Below, one piece after another: positions 43,481 through 51,247 of a stretch of 64,000 nucleotides of DNA; the first letter of the stretch is position 1, and each line of letters begins with the position of its first letter. Source of the DNA: Caulobacter sp. Root343. GTDB taxonomy: Bacteria > Pseudomonadota > Alphaproteobacteria > Caulobacterales > Caulobacteraceae. Under the pieces are notes generated by a model. It saw nothing but the letters and a program-made list of their open reading frames with translations, had not been told where the DNA came from and did no database searches. The translations under genes and the position numbers were made by a program. The stretch lies in assembly GCF_001425745.1 (NCBI RefSeq), contig NZ_LMDF01000005.1, forward strand, positions 356,829-420,828, read 5' to 3'.

Positions 43481-44422
43481 ATGCCTCGCCCGATCGGCTT
43501 CCTGGTCTATCCGGGCTTCCAGCTGCTGGACGCCACCGGTCCCATCTCGGCGTTCGAGATCGCCGGCCGCCTCGCGCCCGGGGCCTACAGTCTGCATTTC
43601 CTGTCGCTGCGCGGCGGCCTGACGCCCAGCTCGTCCGGCGTCGTGATCCAGACCACCGCCCTGGCCGACGCGCCAAGGCTCGACACCCTGCTGGTCTCGG
43701 GCGGCGACGGGGTGAAGGTTCCGGCCACCTGCGCCGAGACCCTGGCCTTCGTCCGCGCCGCCGGCCGCGACGCCCGCCGTGTGGCCTCCGTCTGTTCAGG
43801 AACCTACATCCTGGCCGAGGCCGGCCTGCTGGACGGCAAGCGCGCCACCACCCACTGGAGCCGGACCCAGGACTTCCAGCGCCGCTATCCGGGCATCCGG
43901 CTCGAGCCCGACCGCATCTGGATCCAGGACGGCGCGGTCTGGAGCTCGGCCGGCATCACCGCCGGCATCGACCTCGCTTTGGCCCTGATCGGCGCCGACG
44001 AGGGCGAGGCCGTGGCCCGCCGCACGGCCCAGCAGCTGGTCGTCTACCACCAGCGCCCCGGCGGCCAATCGCAGTTCTCGGCCCTGATCGACCTGCGCCC
44101 CGGCCGCTTCGACGCCCTGCTGTCCTGGGCCCGCCAGAACCTGGCCGAGGCGCTGAGCGTCGAGCAGCTGGCCGACCGCGCGGCGATGAGCCCGCGCAAC
44201 TTCGCCCGCCTGTTCGCCCAGGAGACCGGCGTCACCCCGGCCAAGGCCGTCGAGCGCCTGCGCGTCGAGGCCGCCCGCGCCCTGCTGGACAGCGCGCCCC
44301 TGCAAGTCGAGGACGTGGCCCTGGAGACCGGCTTCGGCGACGCCGAGCGGATGCGCCGCGCCTTCATCCGCGCGTTCGGCCAGCCGCCCCAGGCGTTGCG
44401 GCGGGCGGCGAAGGTCGGCTGA
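43481..44422 (+). CDS. GlxA-type AraC-family transcriptional regulator
   Basis: 313 residues. The N-terminal DJ-1/PfpI-like domain covers about residues 1-185 (GFLVYPGFQLLDATGP, VASVCSGTYILAEAGLLDGK, RATTHW). The C-terminal AraC DNA-binding domain has two helix-turn-helix units (LSVEQLADRAAMSPRNFARLF and VEDVALETGFGDAERMRRAF). GlxA-type regulators sense small metabolites through the DJ-1 domain. The divergent DJ-1/PfpI enzyme gene, 96 bases away, is the likely target. The start ATG 43481 fits the domain boundary; the frame is open far upstream only because this DNA lacks stops. Confidence 0.92.
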   Translation: MPRPIGFLVYPGFQLLDATGPISAFEIAGRLAPGAYSLHFLSLRGGLTPSSSGVVIQTTALADAPRLDTLLVSGGDGVKVPATCAETLAFVRAAGRDARRVASVCSGTYILAEAGLLDGKRATTHWSRTQDFQRRYPGIRLEPDRIWIQDGAVWSSAGITAGIDLALALIGADEGEAVARRTAQQLVVYHQRPGGQSQFSALIDLRPGRFDALLSWARQNLAEALSVEQLADRAAMSPRNFARLFAQETGVTPAKAVERLRVEAARALLDSAPLQVEDVALETGFGDAERMRRAFIRAFGQPPQALRRAAKVG

Positions 44423-44508
44423 ACCTTTCAAGCCCGACATTGGCGCGCAACATCGCGCGGCGATCGTCTCCGGGGTCGGGGACTTTCACCTTCCGCTTGG
44501 AGCACTCC

Positions 44509-44691
44509 ATGTCCGTTACGAAGATGCTAGGCGCCTCGGCCCTGGTCGCCGCCGCCCTGACCCTGGCCGTCCCGACCCTGGCCAGCGCCGACACCCATCA
44601 CCACCGCCAGCCGCACAAGGTGAAGGTCTGCAAGTGGGAGCGCCACCACGGCAAGAGGATCAAGGCCTGCCACTGGGTGGCGCGCCGCTAG
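44509..44691 (+). CDS. small secreted His/Lys-rich protein (HKVKVC family, copy 1)
   Basis: 60 residues. A signal peptide (MSVTKMLGASALVAAALTL, ending LASA) precedes a short basic mature part (DTHHHRQPHKVKVCKWERHH...KACHWVARR) with two Cys and many His and Lys. It shares the N-terminus pattern MSV.K.LG.SAL.AAA and HKVKVC with the gene 93 bases downstream. I know no function. Probably a small periplasmic, possibly metal-binding protein. Confidence 0.7.
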   Translation: MSVTKMLGASALVAAALTLAVPTLASADTHHHRQPHKVKVCKWERHHGKRIKACHWVARR

Positions 44692-44783
44692 ACATAGCGG
44701 GAGCGTACGTCTCGGACATAGTTTGGCGCCAATCCGCTAGGATCGTGGTCGCGATCGAGGGACATCGATCCTTGGAGGACATC

Positions 44784-45050
44784 ATGTCCGTCATGAAACT
44801 GCTGGGGGTTTCGGCCCTGGCGGCGGCCGCCGTGGTCGCCAGCGTTCCCACCGTCGCCGGCGCCCACGACCGGTACGATCGTTACGAGCGCTCTGACCGT
44901 TACGATCGCCATGACCGGTACGATCGCGGCGGCTACGACCGGGCCCGCTACGACCGCGGTCGCCACCACCGCGCCCACAAGGTGAAGGTTTGCCACCGCG
45001 AGTGGCGGCATCATCACCGCGAGCGGGTCTGCTACTGGACCTGGCGGTAG
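44784..45050 (+). CDS. small secreted His/Arg/Tyr-rich protein (HKVKVC family, copy 2)
   Basis: 88 residues. Signal peptide MSVMKLLGVSALAAAAVVA ending near AGA. The mature part begins with repeated RYDR/RYER/RHDRYDR units (about residues 29-58) and ends HKVKVCHREW...RVCYWTWR. It is a paralogue of the preceding gene with the same leader and Cys-containing end, expanded by the Arg-Tyr-Asp repeats. GGAGG lies 6 bases before the ATG. No known function. Confidence 0.72.
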   Translation: MSVMKLLGVSALAAAAVVASVPTVAGAHDRYDRYERSDRYDRHDRYDRGGYDRARYDRGRHHRAHKVKVCHREWRHHHRERVCYWTWR

Positions 45051-45060
45051 TCCGTTAAAG

Positions 45061-45160
45061 CTGTCATCCTGGACAAGCGCGCAGCGCGCCGATCCGGGAC
45101 CGCCGGAAGCGCCGAGCTTGCCGCGGTCCCGGCTCTCCGCTGCGCTACGGCCGGGATGAC
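45061..45160. repeat. GTCATCC palindromic intergenic repeat, copy 1
   Basis: CTGTCATCCTGG at the left and CCGGGATGACAT at the right are inverted ends. GATCCGGGACCGCCGGAAGC and GCGGTCCCGGCTC lie inside. The same family recurs at 49.7 and 52.1 kb. Confidence 0.85.
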
Positions 45161-45169
45161 ATCGTCGTT

Positions 45170-45349
45170 TCAGTCCGGCGGGACCTGGGTTTTGTTCAAG
45201 GCCTCCTCGACCCGATGGCCGGCGGCCGTGCCGGCGGCGTCGTCGGCGGCGATGTCGCCCTGGTCCTTCAGGTCGGTATTGGCCTTGGTGACGGCCTCTT
45301 CGGCTTGCTGCTCGAGCGACTTCTCGGGTGTCGCGTTGATGGTCGGCAT
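45170..45349 (-). CDS. small acidic hypothetical protein
   Basis: 59 residues reading MPTINATPEKSLEQQAEEAV onwards to NKTQVPPD. It is hydrophilic, acidic and probably helical. AGGAG lies 8 bases before the ATG at 45349, and codon use is like that of neighbours. I recognise no family; it has no signal peptide or membrane helix. The gene stands alone between a palindromic repeat and the VOC gene. Confidence 0.7.
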   Translation of the reverse strand: MPTINATPEKSLEQQAEEAVTKANTDLKDQGDIAADDAAGTAAGHRVEEALNKTQVPPD

Positions 45350-45416
45350 CGGAACGCTCCTGCGTGGGGTTCCGGCTTAACCCGCCTCGCCCGCGCCTGT
45401 TCCCCCACGCCTGTTC

Positions 45417-45782
45417 CTAAGGTCGAGGCGTCATCAGCTCGATGCGGTTGCCAAACGGATCGTCGGCATAGACCCGGTCCCAGCCCTCCAGCGGCTCGTC
45501 CTCGACCACCCGGACGCCGGCCGCCTTCAGCCGTTCGGTCAGGGCCAGCACATCGTCGACCACCAGGGCCGGATGGGCCTTTCGCGCCGGGCGGAAATCG
45601 GCCTCGACACCCAGATGGATCTTCACCGGCCCGTCCTCGAACCAGCAGCCGCCGCGCGCCGCCAGATGCGGCGGCTTGGCCTTTTCCGCGATCCCCAGCA
45701 GGTCACGATAGAAGGCCCGCGCCCGGACCTCCTCGCCCGCCGGCATCGCCAGCTGCACGTGCTCGATCGCCAGGATGGTCAT
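45417..45782 (-). CDS. VOC-family (glyoxalase/bleomycin-resistance fold) protein
   Basis: 121 residues of paired beta-alpha-beta-beta-beta modules: IEHVQLAMPAG, RAFYRDLLGI, IHLGVEADFRPARKAHPAL, and the C-terminal YADDPFGNRIELMTP. Metal ligands would be His in the first strand and Glu in IELM. Function could be isomerase, dioxygenase or drug-binding. ATG 45782 is preferred to TTG 45785. It is divergent from the DUF3147 gene. Confidence 0.85.
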   Translation of the reverse strand: MTILAIEHVQLAMPAGEEVRARAFYRDLLGIAEKAKPPHLAARGGCWFEDGPVKIHLGVEADFRPARKAHPALVVDDVLALTERLKAAGVRVVEDEPLEGWDRVYADDPFGNRIELMTPRP

Positions 45783-45832
45783 CAACGCCTCCCGTACTTG
45801 GCCCGGACGCCGGATCGGTCCAGGCTGGCGGC

Positions 45833-46183
45833 ATGCTCTATCTCGTCGTCAAGGCCGCCGTCTCGGGCGTCATCGTCGCCGCCGTGTCGGAGATTTCCAA
45901 GCGCTATCCGGGCCTGGGCGGGCTAGTGGCGTCGCTGCCGCTAGTCTCGGTGCTGGGCATGATCTGGCTGTGGCGCGACACCCACGACCCGGCCCGCATG
46001 GCCGCCCACGCCAGCGGCACCTTCTGGTTCGTGCTGCCTTCGCTGCCGATGTTCCTGCTGATCCCGGCCTTGCTGAAGCGCGGCGCGCCGTTCTGGGCCG
46101 CCCTGGTCGCCGGCTGCGCCCTGACCATGGCCCTGTACGCGGCGATGGTCTGGGCGGGGCCGAGGCTGGGACTGAAGCTCTAG
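45833..46183 (+). CDS. DUF3147-family inner-membrane protein
   Basis: 116 residues with four hydrophobic segments. The pattern AVSEISKRYPGLGGLVASLPLVSVLGMIWL by pieces (SKRYPGLGG, SLPLVSVLGM, WLWRDTHD) is typical of DUF3147 membrane proteins, which are of unknown function. Start ATG 45833. Its stop codon TAG at 46181 lies in a CTAG that also supplies the stop of the convergent DUF1003 gene. Confidence 0.75.
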   Translation: MLYLVVKAAVSGVIVAAVSEISKRYPGLGGLVASLPLVSVLGMIWLWRDTHDPARMAAHASGTFWFVLPSLPMFLLIPALLKRGAPFWAALVAGCALTMALYAAMVWAGPRLGLKL

Positions 46184-46734
46184 CTCCGCTCCGCCCGCAG
46201 CCGCGCCACCTCGTCTTGCAGGTCCGACAGCCGGGTGGCGTGCTCGCGGCACAGGACCATCAGCTCGTCGCTGCGCAGGGCGTCCAGCTTGTCGATCACC
46301 CGCATGATCTCCAGCTCGGCCCGCAGGTTGACGGCGTAGTCGTGTTCGGCGGTCAGGCGATCCTTCTTGGCCTGGCGGTTCTGGCTCATCATGATCACCG
46401 GCGCCTGGATCGCCGCCAGGGTCGACAGCAGCAGGTTGAGGAAGATGAACGGATAGGGGTCGAAGGCCAGGTTGAAGGGCCGCAAGACCAGGTTGGTCCC
46501 CATCCACAGCACCAGGGCCAGGCCGAACCCGCCGATAAAGCCCCACGAACCGCCGACCGCCGCCACCTTGTCGGCCAGGCGGGTCCAGTAGGTGTTCTCT
46601 TCTTCCGCGTCGGGCTCCTCGGACGGCTCCTGGGTCAGGATCTGGTCGATGACCCGCTTCTGCACGTCGGTCAGCGCGTCATAGGGCTGGTTGAGCAGCT
46701 CGCGGGAGAGCTGATCGAGATGTTCCTGGGTCAT
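46180..46734 (-). CDS. DUF1003-family membrane protein
   Basis: 184 residues. A polar N-terminus (about 1-55) is followed by two hydrophobic helices (GSWGFIGGFGLALVLWM and PFIFLNLLLSTLAAIQAP). The motif IQAPVIMMSQNRQAKKDR is characteristic of DUF1003 proteins. The C-terminus is a predicted cytoplasmic coiled coil (HATRLSDLQDEVARLRAE). ATG 46734 is chosen; the frame is open to 46890. Function unknown. Confidence 0.85.
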   Translation of the reverse strand: MTQEHLDQLSRELLNQPYDALTDVQKRVIDQILTQEPSEEPDAEEENTYWTRLADKVAAVGGSWGFIGGFGLALVLWMGTNLVLRPFNLAFDPYPFIFLNLLLSTLAAIQAPVIMMSQNRQAKKDRLTAEHDYAVNLRAELEIMRVIDKLDALRSDELMVLCREHATRLSDLQDEVARLRAERS

Positions 46735-46901
46735 GGCGCTCTTTGAGGGACTCTTGGGGGGACTCGCGGCGACGGGAGGGCCGATCATCGGCGCGCACGG
46801 TCTAACGTGACAAGGCCGCGGTTGACAGGACGCTGTCGGGAAGGCGACGCTTCTCGCCATCGGGTGGGGCCGATCACCTTCACGCTTCAAGGAGAGTTCC
46901 G

Positions 46902-47081
46902 ATGGCCCATAAGTTCGTGATCAAGAAAGACAAGGCGGGCGAGTTCCGTGTCAACTTCGCCTACAACGGCGAGACCATCTTCTCGACGGAGGGCTATTCG
47001 TCGAAGGCCTCGGCCAAGAACGCCATCGAGTCGATCATCAAGAACGGCCCGACCGCCGAAATCGACGACCAGACGGATTAG
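46902..47081 (+). CDS. YegP/DUF1508-family small protein
   Basis: 59 residues. FVIKKDKAGEFRVNFAYNGE and GYSSKASAKNAIESIIKNGP match the DUF1508 (YegP-like) unit: a short beta strand pair then a helix, with the typical FxxNGE and GYxSKxxAxxxIxSI spacing. Only a single unit is present, whereas YegP itself has two. GGAGAG lies 6 bases upstream of the ATG. It is divergent from the DUF1003 gene. Confidence 0.8.
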   Translation: MAHKFVIKKDKAGEFRVNFAYNGETIFSTEGYSSKASAKNAIESIIKNGPTAEIDDQTD

Positions 47082-47100
47082 GACGCGAGGTTCTACTTCT

Positions 47101-47234
47101 CCTCCCCATTAGGGGGAGGTGGCGCGGCGCGAATACGCGCCGTGACGGAGGGGGTCGCGAAGCGGTGGTGCGTGGGCAGCCACACAGGGCCCCTCCACCG
47201 GCGTTCGCCGGTCCCCCTCCCCCAAAGGGGGAGG
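47101..47234. repeat. palindromic intergenic repeat, third copy of the 42.4-kb type
   Basis: Begins CCTCCCCATTAGGGGGAGGT and ends CCCCAAAGGGGGAGGA. The internal hairpin CGGCGC-GAATAC-GCGCCG is at 47125-47142, again with a different stem around the same GAATAC loop. Confidence 0.85.
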
Positions 47235-47315
47235 AGAGAGCAGAACCAATACCTTGACCCTCCCCGCTCCCGAGTCTCTGATCATTGATAACAATGATAC
47301 GGGAGGGGACCGCCA

Positions 47316-48116
47316 ATGGCCGCCGAGGGCCGCAAGAGCATCTTCATCACCGGGGCGGCCAGCGGCATCGGCCTGGCCTGCGCCGAGCGGTTCGCCGGCG
47401 CGGGCTGGTTCGTGGGCCTCTCCGACATCGACAAGGTCGGCTTGCAGACCGCCCACGCGGCGATCGGGACCGCCAATGGCTCGGTCCACGCGCTGGACGT
47501 CCGCGACCGCGAGGCCTGGGCCAACGCGCTCGGCGACTTTGGCCAGCACACCGGCGGCAAGGCGGACCTGCTGCTGAACAACGCCGGCGTCGCCCGGTTC
47601 GGGGTGCTGGAGGACCTGTCGGACGCCGACTGCGACATCCAGATCGACATCAACCTCAAGGGCGTGATCAACGGCGCCCGCGCCGGCCTGCCACTCCTGA
47701 AGGCGGCCGGCGGGCGGCTGGTCAACATCGCCTCGTGCGCGGGGCTATACGGTTCGCCGAAGCTGGCGGTCTATTCGGCCACCAAGTTCGCGGTGCGCGG
47801 CCTCTCCGAGGCGCTGGACGTCGAATACGCCCGGCACGGGGTCAGCGTCGCCTGCGTGATGCCGTGGTTCATCGAGACGCCGATCCTGAACGCCGGCGCC
47901 TCAGGCACGAACGAGCACATGGCCGACGCCCTGCGCACGGCCGGGCTCGAAGTCTATCCGGTCGAGGACGCCGCCCAGGTGGTCTGGGAGGCGGCGCACG
48001 GCAAGGCGCTGCACTATTTCGTGGGCAAGCGGGCGAAGCAGATGCGCTTCGCCAGCAGTCACATGCCCAATGTCGTCAGGAAGCAGCTCCGCTCCCGGCC
48101 CCTACTGTCGTCTTGA
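47316..48116 (+). CDS. short-chain dehydrogenase/reductase
   Basis: 266 residues of a classical SDR. TGAASGIGLA binds NAD(P), LNNAGVA stabilises the fold, and the catalytic Ser is in NIASCAGLYG with the YSATK Tyr-Lys pair. A C-terminal basic extension follows KRAKQMRFASSHMPN. The ATG at 47316 follows GGAGGGG at a suitable distance. Its 3' end overlaps the convergent SleB-type hydrolase by 41 bases. The substrate is unknown. Confidence 0.9.
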   Translation: MAAEGRKSIFITGAASGIGLACAERFAGAGWFVGLSDIDKVGLQTAHAAIGTANGSVHALDVRDREAWANALGDFGQHTGGKADLLLNNAGVARFGVLEDLSDADCDIQIDINLKGVINGARAGLPLLKAAGGRLVNIASCAGLYGSPKLAVYSATKFAVRGLSEALDVEYARHGVSVACVMPWFIETPILNAGASGTNEHMADALRTAGLEVYPVEDAAQVVWEAAHGKALHYFVGKRAKQMRFASSHMPNVVRKQLRSRPLLSS

Positions 48117-49257
48117 GGCCTTCCAGCGGCTGACGGTCGGACGACACCGGGATCGCCTTGGCGGCGGCCGGCTTGTCGGTCGCTTGCGAAGGCGTCTTGG
48201 CGGCCGTGGCGATCGGGGCCGAGGCCGGTTCGGTCACCGGGCCAACCGGGCCGCCCATGCCGGGCGACGTCATGCCCATTTGCGACGCCGGCTCGAGACG
48301 ACCCAGCGCGCTGGCGGCGTAGACCACCGGCGGCTTGCCATCGGCGGTCAGGCTGGCGATCTCGGACGGCGCGATGTCGTCGACGGTCGGCAGACGCGAC
48401 GGCGTGAAGCTGGACGCGCCGCCACGGCCGAAGCGATAGAAGATGTGCATGCCCACCTGGGCGACGCGCAGCAGGCGCGGGCCCCAGCCGGGCGAGACGT
48501 TGATCGTGTGGAAGTGCGTGGCCGAGCCGACTTCGCTGGACATCGTGCCGGCCAAGGTGCGCGAGGCGACCTTGCGGGCCCGGGCCCAGGCGCCGAGGTC
48601 GCGGGCGCGGCGCATCGAGCCGTCGCAGGCGAAGCTGAACTGGCAGCCGGTGCGGTGATAGGCGCCCTGGAACACGACGCCGCAGATCGACTTCGGGAAG
48701 GCCGGGTGGCGCACGCGGTTGATCACCACCTGGGCCACGGCCGCCTGGCCGCTGGGGGTCTCGCCGCGGGCTTCGTAATAGACGGCGTCGGCCAGGCATT
48801 CGAGCTCGCGCGAGCTTTCCAGCGCATTGCTCAGTTGGAACGGGCCTGCTCCGCCGACGTTGAATCCGGAACCGAAGCTGGCCCGGAGCATCAGCGGGCC
48901 GCTGCGGCCGCTCTGTCCGGGAAGCAGATTCGCCGCGCCGGCGCCTTCGAGGCGGGCGGCCAGCATTTGCGACTGGTGGTCGCGCTGGTCCAAGGCGGCG
49001 AATAGATAAGGGTCATGACGCTTGGCCACGGCGAGCGCGCCGGGGTCCATACGCGTAGCCGCGCTGACCATGGCGGCGTCGGAGAAACTCCCCGAGGCTC
49101 CGTCGGCCAAGCGGGCGACGCGGGCATGGGTGGAGGCGGATTGCGCCAGGCCACCCAAAAGGTAAACGCCGCCCAGAGCCAGACCCGTGATGGATCCGAC
49201 CAATACGGCGCCGACCAGCCCGCGCGCATCCGCGCGCGTCTGCGACTTGATATACAA
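48076..49257 (-). CDS. SleB/CwlJ-type cell-wall hydrolase
   Basis: 393 residues from a TTG start at 49257 with AGGA 8 bases before it; GTG 49329 is a longer alternative. One N-terminal helix (GLVGAVLVGSITGLALGGV) anchors it. The hydrolase_2 domain (about residues 150-275) has the catalytic Glu in ADAVYYEARGETPSGQAAVAQVV, then NRVRHPAFPKSICGVVFQG and ATHFHTINVSPGW. SleB-like enzymes cleave the glycan backbone of peptidoglycan. The C-terminal 110 residues are Ala/Pro/Thr-rich and disordered-looking. The upstream gap of over 400 bases may hold complex control. Confidence 0.85.
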   Translation of the reverse strand: MYIKSQTRADARGLVGAVLVGSITGLALGGVYLLGGLAQSASTHARVARLADGASGSFSDAAMVSAATRMDPGALAVAKRHDPYLFAALDQRDHQSQMLAARLEGAGAANLLPGQSGRSGPLMLRASFGSGFNVGGAGPFQLSNALESSRELECLADAVYYEARGETPSGQAAVAQVVINRVRHPAFPKSICGVVFQGAYHRTGCQFSFACDGSMRRARDLGAWARARKVASRTLAGTMSSEVGSATHFHTINVSPGWGPRLLRVAQVGMHIFYRFGRGGASSFTPSRLPTVDDIAPSEIASLTADGKPPVVYAASALGRLEPASQMGMTSPGMGGPVGPVTEPASAPIATAAKTPSQATDKPAAAKAIPVSSDRQPLEGLKTTVGAGSGAAS

Positions 49258-49676
49258 AACTCGTGTCCTGCGCGGCGAGGGCGTACCGCCCCCCGACAAA
49301 AAACGCCTCGAAATCCCCGGTAAAAGCACTGGCGGGGAGCCCTTCGAAGCGGGGGATCGGCCGTATCACGACGTGGCCAAGATCCCGCTTGTCCCGGCTT
49401 ATGACGTATCCGTGACCGACTCGCAAGCACTTGCTGCGCTGCAACATGGCCTCTGCGCGCAACGGCCGCACAGTTAAATTGTTAACGCCTTGAATCCGCG
49501 TAAAAAGCTCGACAACAGCGATCGTCGTTTTTTTGCCCCCGCGAAAGCCTTGCCAGGCCTTTGCTCAACCGATCCTGGCGGAAGCTGAAAGAGGCCGCAT
49601 CGTTACTCGACGACGACATAAACCTTAACGTTTCGCCTTAACCATGAGGGGGCCGGGAGGGGGTGCGCGCCCGTTC
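49258..49676. other. long upstream region of the SleB-type gene
   Basis: About 420 bases without a convincing gene. It contains AT-rich patches with TTAA motifs (49474-49485), TTAACG and TTAACC motifs (49625-49643) and GAATC (49492-49496), a CcrM site. The TTAA pairs are not at the 7-base spacing of a CtrA box. A short CGAC/GTCG stem before TTTTTTT (49510-49534) could be a weak terminator. Confidence 0.35.
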
Positions 49677-49778
49677 CTGTCATCTCGGCCGAAGCGCAGC
49701 GAAGAGCCGGGACCGCAAGAAGCTCGGCGCTTCCGGCGGTCCCGGCTCGGCGCGCTTCGCGCTTGGCCGGGATGACAG
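49677..49778. repeat. GTCATC palindromic intergenic repeat, copy 2
   Basis: CTGTCATCTCGGCC at the left and GGCCGGGATGACAG at the right are inverted ends, with GAGCCGGGACCGCAAGAAGC and GGCGGTCCCGGCTC inside. Confidence 0.9.
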
Positions 49779-49789
49779 TTTCGACCGGC

Positions 49790-50752
49790 CTACCGCCCCC
49801 GCACCAGCCGCCAGCCGTCGACGAACAGCTTCGTCAGGCAGATGCCGGCGGACACGGCCATGATCACCTTGAAGGTCAGGTCGACGACCTCCTGCAGCCT
49901 GGCCACGTCGCCGCCGTCGGGCAGCGCGAAGGTCAGGATCGGCTGGGCCGGCCACAGGACGGCCACCACGGCCAGGCCGCCCACGGCGCCGATCAGCTCG
50001 GTTCCCGCCCGGGGCCGCACCCAGGCCGGCTTGATCACCACGAACAGGGACGAGATCGCCTGCACGACGGCCAAGCCTAGCACCGGCCAATAGAGCGCCT
50101 TCAGGGCCGGGCTCAGCACCACCCCGACCTGGTCGCCGTCATAGGCGATGCCGCCCATCGGGAACGGCATCAGGCCCGTCCACCAGGCGATGAAGAAGGC
50201 GACGGCGACCAGCTCGAACAGCCCCTCGAAGCGGTTCTTGGAGAACAGCGGCCGAGTCTTGGGGATGTGCGGCAGGTCGCTGACCTTCCACTGGCCGAAG
50301 TCGCCCGTCTTGATCCAGCCGCGTTCGATCGCGGCGGCGATCAGGGTGGCGCAGCCGATCAGGCTGAGCGCGGTCGGGATGAAGTCGGAGATCACGCCGT
50401 TGATCGTATGGGTGCTCCCCTGCCCCGAGACCAGCAGCACCGCGGCCGGGATGATCGCGGCGGCGGCGGCGATGACCAGCATCACCTTCACCCCGAACAG
50501 CCAGAACGGATAGAGCTCGGGGCCGATCAGGGCGCGTCCCGGTCCGTAGCGGCCGGCGACGGCGATCGGATGACCGATCTCGCGCAGCAAGGCCTCCATC
50601 TCGCGCTTGTCGAGGGGCCGGCCCAGCTGGGCTTCCTGCACCTCGACGCGGTTCATGATCAGGTCGCGCAGCTCGGCGACGATGTCCTGGCGCTGGGCCT
50701 TGGGCAGCAGGGCGGCCACGGCGCCCAGATAACGATCGATCAGATCGCTCAT
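49790..50752 (-). CDS. HAAS-domain membrane protein
   Basis: 320 residues. The N-terminal cytoplasmic HAAS-type domain (about 1-75: IDRYLGAVAALLPKAQRQDIVAELRDLI, by pieces LGAVAALLPKAQRQ and DIVAELRDLI, then LLREIGHPIAVAGRYG) precedes six or so membrane helices. HAAS proteins are regularly paired with PadR regulators, as here: the PadR gene ends 32 bases upstream on the same strand. ATG 50752 is chosen. The role is unknown; such pairs often regulate envelope or antibiotic responses. Confidence 0.82.
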   Translation of the reverse strand: MSDLIDRYLGAVAALLPKAQRQDIVAELRDLIMNRVEVQEAQLGRPLDKREMEALLREIGHPIAVAGRYGPGRALIGPELYPFWLFGVKVMLVIAAAAAIIPAAVLLVSGQGSTHTINGVISDFIPTALSLIGCATLIAAAIERGWIKTGDFGQWKVSDLPHIPKTRPLFSKNRFEGLFELVAVAFFIAWWTGLMPFPMGGIAYDGDQVGVVLSPALKALYWPVLGLAVVQAISSLFVVIKPAWVRPRAGTELIGAVGGLAVVAVLWPAQPILTFALPDGGDVARLQEVVDLTFKVIMAVSAGICLTKLFVDGWRLVRGR

Positions 50753-50784
50753 GGTGGTGTTTCCTTGGAAAAGGGAAGCCGTGC

Positions 50785-51114
50785 TCACAGCAGCGGCTCG
50801 AGGGCGGCGTTGATCGCGCGCCATTCGCCGGCGAGGCGAGCCAACACGGCCCGGCCCTCTTCCGACAGCTGGTAGAAACGCTTCTTGCGCTTGTCTTCCT
50901 CGCGCCATTCGCTGGCCAGCAGGCCTTGGGCCTCCAGCCGGCGGAGCATCGGATAGAGGGCGCCTTCGTCGATCTCCACGCCCACGCCGCTGAGAGCCTG
51001 GCGCAGGCTGTAGCCGTAGCGCTCCTCCCGCAGCTGAGCGAGGACGGCGAGGATCAAGGTCCCCCGCCGCAGCTCCTGGCGGAGCGATTCAAAGATGTCC
51101 GTATCGGTCGGCAT
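50785..51114 (-). CDS. PadR-family transcriptional regulator
   Basis: 109 residues. A winged helix-turn-helix with EERYGYSLRQALSGVGVEIDEGALYPMLRRLE and the wing (LLASEWREEDKRKKRFYQLSEEGRAVL) matches the short PadR-s1 class. It is cotranscribed with the HAAS-domain membrane protein. Palindromic GTGTG sites directly upstream are probably its own operator. Confidence 0.92.
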   Translation of the reverse strand: MPTDTDIFESLRQELRRGTLILAVLAQLREERYGYSLRQALSGVGVEIDEGALYPMLRRLEAQGLLASEWREEDKRKKRFYQLSEEGRAVLARLAGEWRAINAALEPLL

Positions 51115-51115
51115 G

Positions 51116-51190
51116 GGGTGTGCGCCACATAGTGTGCATCACATGGTGTGTGACACACACTGTATGTCACACAGTAAGATTGGGAGTCAA
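51116..51190 (-). promoter_or_regulatory. PadR promoter and palindromic operator
   Basis: GTGTGTGACACACAC at 51146-51160 is a near-perfect 15-base palindrome, flanked by further TGTGTG/CACACA segments (51129-51175). On the minus strand a TTGACT (-35-like) lies at 51190-51185. A ATG at 51114 follows about 30 bases after the palindrome. Confidence 0.55.
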
Positions 51191-51247
51191 TAGGCGGAAC
51201 GCCGTTCGGCTTCGCGGCTTCTTTTCGCGAACGAGACGGAGGTTCAG

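Noticed and set aside
49187..49477. Plus-strand 96-codon frame upstream of the SleB gene
   Set aside because: It partly overlaps the SleB coding region, lacks a ribosome binding site and matches no family.
49474..49485. CtrA box upstream of the SleB gene
   Set aside because: The TTAA pair is 4 bases apart rather than 7; only TTAACC half-sites occur nearby.
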